DNA of 9,432 nt from an uncultured Clostridia bacterium (GCA_948505485.1 CAOPQH010000057.1:1-9432); one strand, 5' to 3'. Shown: positions 1-6,174, counted from the first letter of the stretch. A program made the numbers and translations. Notes: generated by a model from the letters alone, not told the origin.

Positions 1-912
1 ATTGTTAAATATAAAGATATAGATAAACAATTACAAAAAAGAAGAGTAACAATTAATAAATTTTCAGATGGTATAAAAAGATTTATATATGGACTATCTA
101 AAAAAGTAATTTTAGCAAATAGTTTAGCATATATTGCAGATACAATTTTTAACTATAATATAGAACTAATAAATATGCCTATAGCATGGCTTGGAGCAAT
201 ATGTTATACACTTCAAATATATTTTGACTTTTCTGGATATAGTGATATGGCAATAGGATTAGGAAAAATGTTTGGATTTGAATTTATGGAAAACTTTAAT
301 TTACCATATATATCACAATCAATTACTGAATTTTGGAGAAGATGGCACATTTCATTATCAACATGGTTTAAAGAGTATTTATATATTCCATTAGGTGGAA
401 ATAGAAAAGGAAAATTTAGAACATACATAAATTTAGCAATTGTCTTTTTAGCAACAGGAATATGGCACGGAGCAGAATGGAACTTTGTAGTATGGGGATT
501 ATTTAATGGTTTCTTTTTAATTATTGAAAAAATAAAACTAAAAGAATTATTAGACAAAAATAAATTTAAATTTATAAATCATATATACTCATTATTAGTA
601 ATTACTTTCGGATGGGTATTATTTAGAGTAGACAATTTAAAAACAGCTATGCAATATATGAAGATTATGATTATTCCACAAAATAGATTAACTAATTTTG
701 ATATAAGTTTAATATTAAATTTTAGAAATATATTAATAATTGTAATTGCAATACTATTTTCAGGAGTTTTACAAACTATATTTAATAAACTAAAAATAAA
801 GAAATTTTACCAAAAATATCTTGAGCCTGTATCTTTGTTTTTATTAATATTTGTTTGTATAATGATGTTAGTAAGTAATACATACAATCCATTTATTTAC
901 TTTAGATTTTAA
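1..912 (+). CDS. MBOAT family O-acyltransferase (AlgI/DltB/PatA-like), 3' part
   Basis: This is an integral membrane enzyme that moves an acyl (usually acetyl) group across the membrane onto an extracellular polysaccharide or wall polymer. The frame is open from the first base of the window, so the N-terminus is missing. The 303 residues seen compare with roughly 450-500 for the family. Hallmarks are FDFSGYSDMAIGLGKMFGF, then FWRRWHISLSTWFKEYLYIPLGG (His at codon 116), then FLATGIWHGAEWNFVVWG. In that last motif His at codon 156 is the conserved putative catalytic residue. Several hydrophobic segments follow (about codons 195-225 and 240-300). The gene ends in TAA and the next gene starts 14 bases later, so the two are probably co-transcribed. 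The family call is secure. The acceptor polymer cannot be read from this sequence. Confidence 0.93.
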   Translation: MVKYKDIDKQLQKRRVTINKFSDGIKRFIYGLSKKVILANSLAYIADTIFNYNIELINMPIAWLGAICYTLQIYFDFSGYSDMAIGLGKMFGFEFMENFNLPYISQSITEFWRRWHISLSTWFKEYLYIPLGGNRKGKFRTYINLAIVFLATGIWHGAEWNFVVWGLFNGFFLIIEKIKLKELLDKNKFKFINHIYSLLVITFGWVLFRVDNLKTAMQYMKIMIIPQNRLTNFDISLILNFRNILIIVIAILFSGVLQTIFNKLKIKKFYQKYLEPVSLFLLIFVCIMMLVSNTYNPFIYFRF

Positions 913-926
913 GGGAGAGATTTATA

Positions 927-2021
927 GTGAAGACAGATAAAATAATAAATATTGTTATAATTATACTATTTATAGCAGTAATCTTTTTACCACAGTGCTT
1001 GTGTTATATATTTAAAGATAACTCATTAGAAGTTTCAAATACAGAAAATAGAAAATTAAAAGATAAACCACATTTAACCCTTTCTAATATTACACAATAT
1101 CCAAAAGAATTTGATGATTATTATAATGATCACTTACCATTTAGAAATAAATTAAGAAAAACGTGGTCTTTTATAAATTATAATTTTTTTAATACTTCTA
1201 TTGATAATAATGTAATTATTGGAAAAGACAAATGGCTTTTTTATAGAGGAGATAATACAATAGAAAAATTTACAGCTACTAAAAAATATACTGAAGAAGA
1301 GAAAAGAAATATTTTATCTACTTTAAAAAGCAATATTAGTGCATTTAACGAAAAAGGCATTAAAACATATGTTATGGTTGCGCCAGATAAGGAAAATATA
1401 TATTCAGAAAAATTACCTAAAACAATAAAAAAAGGAGAAGTAACATCTACAGAAGAGTTAATAAATTATATAGAAACTAACTTTGATATTAATATAATTT
1501 ATCCAAAAGAATATTTGTTACAAACAAAAGAAAAGTATCAGTTATATAGAAAATATGATACTCATTGGAATAAAATTGGAGGTTTAATTGGAACTATATA
1601 TTTACAAGAAAGATTAAATGAAGATTTTAAATATGATATAAACAATATTGAGTTTGAGAAAACAAATGAAGTCGATAAAAGGGATTTAGCAGATTTTATT
1701 AATTTACAAGATGAATTATACGAAAATACAATTGAAGTAACAAATTTTTATCCAAATGTAAAGTATGAAATAAATAAAACAGATATATATGAAGAATATA
1801 TATCAAATTCTGAAAATGACCAAACAATTTTGTTTATAGGAGATTCATTTAGAACAAATATGAAAGGTTTTCTTGCAAAGTTATATAAAAGAGTAATTTA
1901 TTTACACAGAGATAAATATACTTACGATTTAATAGATCAAATACATCCAAATATAGTTATAATAGAAGCGGTAGAAAGATTATCTGAACAACTAGGAAAA
2001 GATTTGATAAATGAAAAATAA
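927..2021 (+). CDS. DHHW/AlgJ-AlgX-type SGNH-like protein, partner of the O-acyltransferase
   Basis: This is a 364-residue membrane-anchored protein. A hydrophobic segment at about residues 7-28 should place the rest outside the cell. It begins with GTG, 7 bases after the AAGGGAGAG ribosome binding site. Family motifs appear in order: TENRKL near 39-44; YPKEFDDYYNDHLPFR (58-73); IIGKDKWLFY (97-106); VAPDKENIY (151-159); the catalytic-type DTHW (Asp211, His213); and GDSF (Ser307). The Asp-His pair plus the Ser of GDSF are the expected SGNH acetyl-esterase/transferase residues of the AlgJ/AlgX/DHHW group. It lies directly behind the MBOAT gene. The likely division of labour is that the MBOAT protein exports the acetyl group and this protein places it on the polysaccharide. 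The substrate is unknown. Confidence 0.85.
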   Translation: MKTDKIINIVIIILFIAVIFLPQCLCYIFKDNSLEVSNTENRKLKDKPHLTLSNITQYPKEFDDYYNDHLPFRNKLRKTWSFINYNFFNTSIDNNVIIGKDKWLFYRGDNTIEKFTATKKYTEEEKRNILSTLKSNISAFNEKGIKTYVMVAPDKENIYSEKLPKTIKKGEVTSTEELINYIETNFDINIIYPKEYLLQTKEKYQLYRKYDTHWNKIGGLIGTIYLQERLNEDFKYDINNIEFEKTNEVDKRDLADFINLQDELYENTIEVTNFYPNVKYEINKTDIYEEYISNSENDQTILFIGDSFRTNMKGFLAKLYKRVIYLHRDKYTYDLIDQIHPNIVIIEAVERLSEQLGKDLINEK

Positions 2022-2058
2022 AATGATATAAAATAATTATTAAAAATTTTTAAAAAAA

Positions 2059-2064
2059 TGAAAC
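2059..2064 (+). promoter_or_regulatory. Candidate ECF-type -35 element upstream of the sigma gene
   Basis: TGAAAC matches the -35 typical of promoters read by ECF sigma factors. About 45 bases separate it from the start codon, and the expected -10 position, some 16 bases downstream, holds TATATCTT rather than a CGT-type box. Autoregulation of the downstream sigma gene is an inference. Confidence 0.3.
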
Positions 2065-2108
2065 TATTTTTATACTTTATATATCTTATTATATAGAAGG
2101 GAGAAATA

Positions 2109-2655
2109 ATGAGTACTCGAAAAACCTTAAAATTATTCGAAAAAATATATAATGAAACATATAATAATACTCTTAAATACATAATATGTAGATGCAGTAA
2201 TTTAAGTGATGTAGATGATATTATACAAGAAACATATTTAGAATTTTATAGAGTATTAAAAGAAAAAAGAGAAATTTTAGATAAAAAAGCTTATATTATT
2301 ACTATTGCAAAAAATAAAATGATAAAATATTTTAAAGAAAATGAAAAAACAAAAACCATATCTATTTTTCAAGAAACTAGCAACCAAGAATTTACAACTA
2401 TAGATATAGACTCTCGGCATAGATATAGAAACAGAATTTATTACCAAAGATAATGTAGAAAGTATATGGAAATATATAAAATCTGTAAATACTGATGTTG
2501 CTAGAATTTTTTACTTATATTATATTTTAGATATGAAATTTAGTGACATATCTAGAGAATTAGAAATAAATGAATCAACAATTAAAAGTAGTTTATATAG
2601 GATGCTAAGAAAAGTAAAAGAAACTTTTTTAGGAGGTGACCGAATTGAAAAATAG
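2109..2655 (+). pseudogene. ECF-type RNA polymerase sigma factor, frameshifted
   Basis: The first frame, 2109-2453, starts with ATG behind AAGGGAG. It carries sigma region 2: DVDDIIQETYLEFYRVL near residues 34-50, then KAYIITIAKNKMIKYF near 60-75. It runs out of frame after about residue 102. Region 4 continues in the next frame up to TAG at 2653-2655, with ARIFYLYYILDMKFSDI and the helix-turn-helix ELEINESTIKSSLYRMLRKV. The change of frame lies at about 2412-2418 (TCTCGGC). Removing one base there restores a normal protein of about 181 residues. There is no slippery heptamer, so programmed shifting is unlikely. Either the gene is inactivated or there is a single-base sequence error. The last codons overlap the start of the next gene, as in sigma/anti-sigma pairs. 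Confidence 0.82.
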
Positions 2656-3694
2656 AAAAGAAATACAGAAGTATTTTAAAAATAATTATTACAATAAAAA
2701 TGAAAATTATAAAGCCATTTTATCTGAAATTAGAGAGGATAAAATTATGAATAGAAATAAAATTTCAAAGGCAATTTCAACAGCTATACTAACATTATTA
2801 GGAGCGACAACTATAGCATTTGCTAGTACACAAATTTATAATAATTATATAAAAGAAAAAGACAGTACACACTCAACTGTGATTTTTGATAATGGAACAG
2901 GTATGATAGATTATGAAACAGATTTAAGCCAAAATGATATGTTTATAAATGCAAATTGTACATTACATCATAAAATTATAACAAATATAGAAGATTATAA
3001 GAAATATAAAGAAAGAATAAGTGAACTTCCAGAAATGAAAGAAGAAGATTTCAATAAAACTTTTTTAATAATTGTTGTTAATACTATTAGAAGGCAACCG
3101 CACGAAAGAGACTTAGAATTATATGATATTACTGCTGATGAAACAACAACACATGTTATTATGAAACAAAAAGAAAATCCTGATTATAGTCAAGATTATA
3201 GTAAGAAAGATAATGTATGGTATGCAGTGGTAGATAAAACATTATTAAAAGAAAATTTAGAAACAGTAATAGAACATAACTACATAGAAAATCCTAATTT
3301 TGTAAAATTAAGTGAATTACCTGATGACTATAATATTAGTGATGCTATAAAAGATGGATGCTTTGTTGAAGATAAATACAAAGTATTGTCAGATAATATT
3401 TATGCAATAGATGAATTTATAGAAAAAACAGAAAAAAATGAAACTACATTTATTAGAGTTTACTCAAAATATGATGATTATATAAGGATTATGGATGTAG
3501 AATATAAAAATGGACTTTTTACTATTAATGCTATTACTTCAGAGAATAAAGACATATTGGTAAATACATTTAACTTTATTGAAAAAGAAAATAAAAATGA
3601 AGATAATTTAATTAACTATGATTTTCAAGAAGCTGATGACAATGGAGATAAAATTTGGTGGATAGGTATTCCATTTGTTACTATTTATCAATAA
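2645..3694 (+). CDS. Membrane-anchored DUF4362-like protein, probable sigma-factor regulator
   Basis: TTG at 2645 is the preferred start because AGGAGGTGA (2631-2639) gives it 8-base spacing. The in-frame GTG at 2636 overlaps that site. The 349-residue product has about 40 mostly charged cytoplasmic residues, one membrane helix (about 43-60, ISTAILTLLGATTIAFA) and a long outside part. Residues about 110-190 (EDYKKYKERI, EEDFNKTFLIIVV, VWYAVVDK) resemble a PrcB_C-type fold. Residues about 225-300 (PDDYNISDAIKDGCFV, DEFIEKTEKNETTFIRVYS, MDVEYKNGLF) match the DUF4362 pattern. The start codon lies inside the end of the sigma gene, so translation is probably coupled. Topology and position suggest an anti-sigma or sensing partner. 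No zinc-type anti-sigma motif is present, so that role is inferred from context. Confidence 0.65.
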   Translation: MKNRKEIQKYFKNNYYNKNENYKAILSEIREDKIMNRNKISKAISTAILTLLGATTIAFASTQIYNNYIKEKDSTHSTVIFDNGTGMIDYETDLSQNDMFINANCTLHHKIITNIEDYKKYKERISELPEMKEEDFNKTFLIIVVNTIRRQPHERDLELYDITADETTTHVIMKQKENPDYSQDYSKKDNVWYAVVDKTLLKENLETVIEHNYIENPNFVKLSELPDDYNISDAIKDGCFVEDKYKVLSDNIYAIDEFIEKTEKNETTFIRVYSKYDDYIRIMDVEYKNGLFTINAITSENKDILVNTFNFIEKENKNEDNLINYDFQEADDNGDKIWWIGIPFVTIYQ

Positions 3695-3726
3695 TAAAGA
3701 AAGATAAATTATTTTATCTTTCTTTA
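3695..3726. terminator. Convergent terminator hairpin
   Basis: A perfect 13-bp stem (TAAAGAAAGATAA, 3695-3707, with TTATCTTTCTTTA, 3714-3726) has a 6-base loop and lies directly after the stop of the rightward operon. It is AT-rich and has no long separate T-tract, but it could work on both strands, as the leftward operon also ends about 100 bases away. Confidence 0.6.
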
Positions 3727-3829
3727 TACCACTTATGTAATTGTTAATTAATAATTAAAATAAAAACAAATAAATTAATAATAAATTAATATTATTTTAT
3801 TTATAACTTAAAAAATTATATTATAATAA

Positions 3830-4042
3830 TTATAACTTTCCGTTTTTATAATCTATAATATTATAAATCATAAAAAACATACAAACAAATATTTGTATTG
3901 CACTTACAATATATATATCCGGAACATATTGAGTGATTTTTTCTGTGAAATAGTTATAAATTGATAATATTATAAAAAACATACTAATTATAGTAGGTGT
4001 TATTACAATGTGAATATAGTCTAAAAGTTTATTATTTTTCAT
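3830..4042 (-). CDS. Small two-helix membrane protein
   Basis: I do not recognise the family. The 70-residue product has two hydrophobic stretches, about residues 9-31 (IHIVITPTIISMFFIILSIY) and 42-62 (YIVSAIQIFVCMFFMIYNII), with charged ends and no signal cleavage site. It starts with ATG behind AAAGGAG, and that ribosome binding site overlaps the TAA of the upstream gene. The 11-base gap indicates translational coupling with the SpoVT_C-like gene. It could be a membrane partner of that sensor-like protein, but nothing in the sequence gives a function. Confidence 0.7.
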   Translation of the reverse strand: MKNNKLLDYIHIVITPTIISMFFIILSIYNYFTEKITQYVPDIYIVSAIQIFVCMFFMIYNIIDYKNGKL

Positions 4043-4053
4043 TTGAAACTCCT

Positions 4054-4494
4054 TTAAAAAATATTTTTATGTATAGGAAAGATTTCATTTCCCATAATTT
4101 TCATTATCCATTTTCGAATAGTGTTTAGAGATTTAAGGCTAGTTTTAATATAATATCCGCCATTTCTAAAAAATATCGACAAGCCACTTAATTTATTTTC
4201 TAAATACAATGGGAAAATTATTAACGAATCATAAGTATTATTGTCTTCTTTAATAATATTTATATTTGGATTATTCTTAATATAAAATAAATTTTCTGAT
4301 ATAGTAGTGTCGTTCCAACATTCAATGATATTTAGCAAGTCATTGCTAATTGATTTTGAAAGAAAATAATTATTATTATTAAAATTAGATGTATAAATTA
4401 TTTTTTCAAGATCAGTTATGATTATGTTAGAATTTATAATAGTATTAAGTGGTAATGATTCTAAATAATTAATTGCTTGATTAGATAAATGCAT
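4054..4494 (-). CDS. SpoVT_C/GAF-like ligand-sensing domain protein, without DNA-binding part
   Basis: The 146-residue soluble product starts with ATG behind GGGAGG. Its layout resembles the C-terminal GAF-like domain of stage V sporulation protein T: a leading helix; IIITDLEKIIYTS near 25-37; YFLSKSISNDLLNII near 43-57; and a later strand pair YDSLIIFPLYLENKLSGLSIFF near 89-110. A C-terminal helix ends TIRKWIMKIMG. The AbrB-type N-terminal DNA-binding domain of SpoVT is absent, so this is a stand-alone sensor domain if the reading is right. It is the first gene of a leftward pair and is divergent from an XRE-type regulator. The domain call rests on pattern resemblance only. Confidence 0.55.
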   Translation of the reverse strand: MHLSNQAINYLESLPLNTIINSNIIITDLEKIIYTSNFNNNNYFLSKSISNDLLNIIECWNDTTISENLFYIKNNPNINIIKEDNNTYDSLIIFPLYLENKLSGLSIFFRNGGYYIKTSLKSLNTIRKWIMKIMGNEIFPIHKNIF

Positions 4495-4519
4495 TATGAC
4501 CTCCCTTCAAATAATAAAA

Positions 4520-4525
4520 TTTATA
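4520..4525 (-). promoter_or_regulatory. Candidate -10 box of the leftward operon
   Basis: On the minus strand TATAAA lies 26 bases upstream of the start codon of the SpoVT_C-like gene. The GC-rich inverted repeat at 4527-4543 fills the spacer just upstream, so a protein bound there would cover this promoter. The -35 is poor. Confidence 0.35.
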
Positions 4526-4526
4526 T

Positions 4527-4543
4527 GCGTACGAACTGTACGC
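4527..4543. promoter_or_regulatory. Putative operator between divergent genes
   Basis: GCGTAC-GAACT-GTACGC is a perfect 6-bp inverted repeat with a 5-base spacer. It stands out as the most GC-rich spot of an AT-rich divergent intergenic region. It sits next to the leftward -10 box and about 30 bases upstream of the rightward -10 box. The adjacent XRE-type protein is the natural candidate to bind it (inference). Confidence 0.5.
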
Positions 4544-4571
4544 CTAGAAGAACAAAAAATAATATTTGCTA

Positions 4572-4577
4572 TATAAT
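4572..4577 (+). promoter_or_regulatory. Candidate -10 box of the XRE gene
   Basis: TATAAT, preceded by TTTGCTA, lies 28 bases upstream of the ATG at 4606. No good -35 is visible, which would fit an activated or extended -10 promoter. Confidence 0.35.
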
Positions 4578-4605
4578 AATCAATAATAAGTTTAAAGGTG
4601 GTAAA

Positions 4606-4824
4606 ATGAAATTAATAGCAAATGATTATCCTTCAAAAGAAATAATTAAGATTATAAGAGAATGGACAGAATTAACACAAAATGATTTTGGTAAGTCAAT
4701 CCATCGAAGTAAAAGCAGTATTCAGTCACTTGAATTAGGAAGAAGAGTTTTAACAGTACCCACTCTAATTCAAATAGCTAATACACATGATTTAAAAATA
4801 ACTATTGAAAAGAAAGAGAAATAA
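4606..4824 (+). CDS. XRE-family helix-turn-helix regulator
   Basis: This is a 72-residue DNA-binding protein made almost entirely of one HTH_3 domain: IIREWTELTQNDFGKSIHRS, then SKSSIQSLELGRRVLTVPTL and IQIANTHDLKITIEKKEK. ATG at 4606 is chosen because AAAGG(TGG) lies just upstream. The frame is open back to 4489, but that extension reads through the promoter and operator region and looks non-coding. Short regulators of this kind often accompany Firmicute integrative elements. It is divergent from the SpoVT_C-like operon and lies upstream of the Tn916-like module, so it may control either. Autoregulation through the inverted repeat at 4527-4543 is an inference. Confidence 0.8.
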   Translation: MKLIANDYPSKEIIKIIREWTELTQNDFGKSIHRSKSSIQSLELGRRVLTVPTLIQIANTHDLKITIEKKEK

Positions 4825-4845
4825 TAAATTTTTTCTTTCTTTTTT
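4808..4845 (+). terminator. Intrinsic terminator of the XRE gene
   Basis: AAAAGAAAG (4808-4816) pairs with CTTTCTTTT (4835-4843), followed by a T-run. The 5' arm lies inside the last codons of the gene. The stem is AT-rich, so strength is uncertain. Confidence 0.55.
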
Positions 4846-4913
4846 ATATAATTATTATAAATGATTATATCATAAAAATAAAAAATATTATAATAAAATT
4901 AACAAAAAAAGAT

Positions 4914-4939
4914 AATTTAAACATATTTTTGTTTAAATT
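4914..4939. repeat. 9-bp perfect inverted repeat
   Basis: AATTTAAAC and GTTTAAATT flank an 8-base loop in the otherwise featureless AT-rich stretch 4846-4950. There is no T-tract directly after it, so a terminator role is weak. It lies some 35 bases upstream of the putative leader promoter and could be a protein-binding site. The function is unknown. Confidence 0.4.
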
Positions 4940-4974
4940 GCTATTATTCGACATATTATAACAAAATTTGCGTA

Positions 4975-4980
4975 TATAAT
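4975..4980 (+). promoter_or_regulatory. Candidate -10 box for the attenuated leader transcript
   Basis: TATAAT in TTTGCGTATATAAT would start RNA near 4987. A TCGACA at 4948-4953 resembles a -35, but its 21-base spacing is too long for a standard promoter. Confidence 0.4.
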
Positions 4981-5056
4981 ATAGTAAAATTATTAGCAAG
5001 AACTTCCAGTTATTGTGATTAAAATTAAGTCATTAAATAAAAGGGGGAGCAAGATA

Positions 5057-5074
5057 GTGTCTAATAATAAATAG
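5057..5074 (+). CDS. Five-residue leader peptide (MSNNK)
   Basis: GTG at 5057 stands 7 bases after GGGGGAG (5043-5049), one of the strongest ribosome binding sites in the window. The TAG stop at 5072-5074 lies in the 5' arm of the terminator. A ribosome paused at the last codons or stop would cover about 5060-5086 and block the terminator stem. The same frame is open upstream from a GTG at 5015, but that start lacks a ribosome binding site. This is the arrangement of translation-sensing leader ORFs. That it is translated is inferred. Confidence 0.55.
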   Translation: MSNNK

Positions 5075-5128
5075 TCTTAATTTTATCAAGTTGTAAAACA
5101 AGTTGGTAGATATTAAGGCTATTTTTTT
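5071..5128 (+). terminator. Attenuator terminator
   Basis: An outer 11-bp stem (one G-U pair), inner helices and the T-run 5122-5128 form a classical intrinsic terminator about 70 bases upstream of the sigma-like gene, so read-through is needed for its expression from the leader promoter. Confidence 0.75.
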
Positions 5129-5158
5129 GTCTTTAAAATTGTTTACATAACATAAAAA

Positions 5159-5205
5159 CCACATTGAAGTTCCAAATCTCGAAAGAGAGGAGGTGAGTCA
5201 TGTGG
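5159..5205 (+). promoter_or_regulatory. Stem that can enclose the ribosome binding site and start codon
   Basis: CCACAT (5159-5164) is perfectly complementary to ATGTGG (5200-5205), which contains the GTG start at 5202. Between them are a TCTC-GAAA-GAGA mini-hairpin (GNRA-type loop, about 5177-5188) and the full AGGAGGTGA ribosome binding site. Folding would bury the start codon. A regulatory role is inferred. Confidence 0.4.
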
Positions 5206-5606
5206 AAGATTATGGAAAAATTAAAGCAAAATTTACTTCATTTATTATTAAAGTAATTGAAAACTCATCAATTAATTATAAGAAGAAACTAGCTTATATT
5301 ACAAAAAGAGAAATATATCTTACGAAAGAATTAGAAGCAACAGGACATATAAATAATCATACATTAGAAACATTAGATGAAAAGGTAAATTACATAAATT
5401 TAGAAAATGTATTTACTAATGATAAGCATTTTTGTGCTATGAAAAGATTAAATAATAAAGAAAAGCTAGTTTTATATTTGACAGTAATTGAAGAACTATC
5501 TTTAAGAAAAGTAGCACAATTATTAGATACAACAGAAGACAATGTTGGAATGATTAAGTATAGAGCAAAAAACAAATTTAAAAAATATTTTGAATTAGAG
5601 GAGTAA
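5202..5606 (+). CDS. Tn916 Orf7-like sigma-70 region 4 protein
   Basis: The 134-residue protein has a C-terminal sigma region 4 helix-turn-helix: LNNKEKLVLYLTVIEELSLR, then KVAQLLDTTEDNVGMIKYRAKNKFKKY. The N-terminal half is charged and helical and lacks sigma region 2. It resembles the small sigma-like regulators (Orf7 type) of Tn916-family conjugative transposons, which drive element genes. GTG at 5202 is preferred because AGGAGGTGA gives it 8-base spacing, whereas the upstream in-frame GTG at 5193 overlaps that site. The gene sits behind the attenuator and its start can be folded away, so it appears to be the controlled step of the module. The next gene starts 5 bases after its stop, which indicates an operon. 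Confidence 0.8.
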   Translation: MEDYGKIKAKFTSFIIKVIENSSINYKKKLAYITKREIYLTKELEATGHINNHTLETLDEKVNYINLENVFTNDKHFCAMKRLNNKEKLVLYLTVIEELSLRKVAQLLDTTEDNVGMIKYRAKNKFKKYFELEE

Positions 5607-5611
5607 AAGAT

Positions 5612-5809
5612 ATGAGTGATAAAGAGTTTGTAGAAACATTAGAAAAAGCTGTTTTAGGAGATATGAATGCTATATATATCATTTTAAAAGAATATGAGGG
5701 TCTTATTACAAAAAAATCCATAATATATGGGGTATTTGATGAGGATTGTAAAGCAGTAATAGAGTCTAAAGTAATAGAAAGTATAAAAAAATTTAAAATT
5801 TTTCATTAA
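5612..5809 (+). CDS. Tn916 Orf8-like HTH_16 protein
   Basis: The 65-residue protein follows the HTH_16 pattern found next to Orf7-type genes: FVETLEKAVLGDMNAIYIIL, then KEYEGLITKKSIIYGVFDED, then CKAVIESKVIESIKKFKIF. This small conserved domain looks like an N-terminal sigma region in miniature. The two adjacent proteins may act together as a split sigma factor: this one supplies the region-2-like part and its neighbour region 4. That is an inference. It starts with ATG. The AGAGGAG ribosome binding site overlaps the end of the previous gene, so the pair is translationally coupled. The length is normal for the family. Confidence 0.75.
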   Translation: MSDKEFVETLEKAVLGDMNAIYIILKEYEGLITKKSIIYGVFDEDCKAVIESKVIESIKKFKIFH

Positions 5810-6174
5810 AAGTGTTAGATTTTATAGTTCCAGCTTGTTGGTGTCAGTAAGTCAAATAAAAAAGGCTTACTGTACATTGACAAATACATTCATATTGAAT
5901 GTCATATAAAGGCATAATACTTTTAATAATATATGAGCTCCAAGAAGTCAAAAGCTCCATAAATCCCCCAAAAAAATATTATGGAGATAGTGAATATAAT
6001 GAGGGAAAAACTGGTAAAAGCAAACCAAGAGGCGAAGACTATATTATGATAATGATACTTCTACTATAAAAATAGTAGCCATTGAGATATGGATAGATAA
6101 ATTCTATATGTTGTAAGAAGAGAATTACAAAATTATGCCTTATTTAATAAATATTATTTTTGAGGAGTGAATTA
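5810..6174 (+). other. Non-coding stretch rich in hairpins and protein-like remnants
   Basis: No gene with a plausible start is visible across 365 bases, yet this stretch is less AT-rich than its neighbours. Perfect stems are CAGTAAG/CTTACTG (5845-5851, 5866-5872), ACATTCA/TGAATGT (5886-5892, 5896-5902), CTCCATAA/TTATGGAG (5955-5962, 5979-5986) and CTACTAT-AAAA-ATAGTAG (6061-6078). AATTCT/AGAATT and TGTAA/TTACA near 6100-6129 are alternatives. Three successive frames read like normal protein: 5828-5917 (GLLYIDKYIHIECHIKA), 5899-6069 (KSKPRGEDYIMI) and 6018-6116 (TIKIVAIEIWIDKFYML). It is either a decayed gene or a structured RNA leader of the genes downstream. Confidence 0.5.

Larger units (their letters stand above)
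4987..5128 (+). ncRNA. Leader RNA with transcription attenuator upstream of the sigma-like gene
   Basis: Two mutually exclusive folds can be read. The antiterminator pairs TAAAATTAAG (5020-5029) with CTTAATTTTA (5076-5085): 10 perfect pairs, extendable by two past one bulged T. The terminator pairs ATAGTCTTAAT (5071-5081) with ATTAAGGCTAT (5112-5122): 11 pairs with one G-U. Inner TATCAA/TTGGTA and TTGT/ACAA helices extend the terminator, and seven Ts follow. The folds share bases 5076-5081. A strong ribosome binding site and a tiny ORF lie in the antiterminator loop, and the ORF's stop codon falls inside the terminator stem. Ribosome position should therefore decide termination. The transcription start is estimated. 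Confidence 0.7.

Noticed and set aside
213..557. A 114-codon minus-strand frame
   Set aside because: It is the antisense shadow of the highly conserved MBOAT motif region.
2405..2420. Programmed ribosomal frameshift in the sigma gene
   Set aside because: There is no slippery heptamer, internal Shine-Dalgarno stimulator or downstream stem visible at the junction.
4527..4543. LexA/SOS box
   Set aside because: It lacks the GAAC-N4-GTTC half-site arrangement of Firmicute LexA sites.
4489..4605. N-terminal extension of the XRE protein
   Set aside because: The extension would translate the divergent operator and the -10 box. ATG at 4606 has its own ribosome binding site.
5193..5201. GTG start for the sigma-like gene at 5193
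   Set aside because: The codon overlaps the AGGAGGTGA ribosome binding site. GTG at 5202 has correct spacing.
5999..6130. Cyclic-di-GMP-type riboswitch, suggested by GCAAACC and nearby purine-rich loops
   Set aside because: The conserved core and the paired helices of the GEMM class could not be built around this motif.
5810..6174. End of a group II intron
   Set aside because: No domain V-type hairpin or intron-encoded reverse transcriptase is present.
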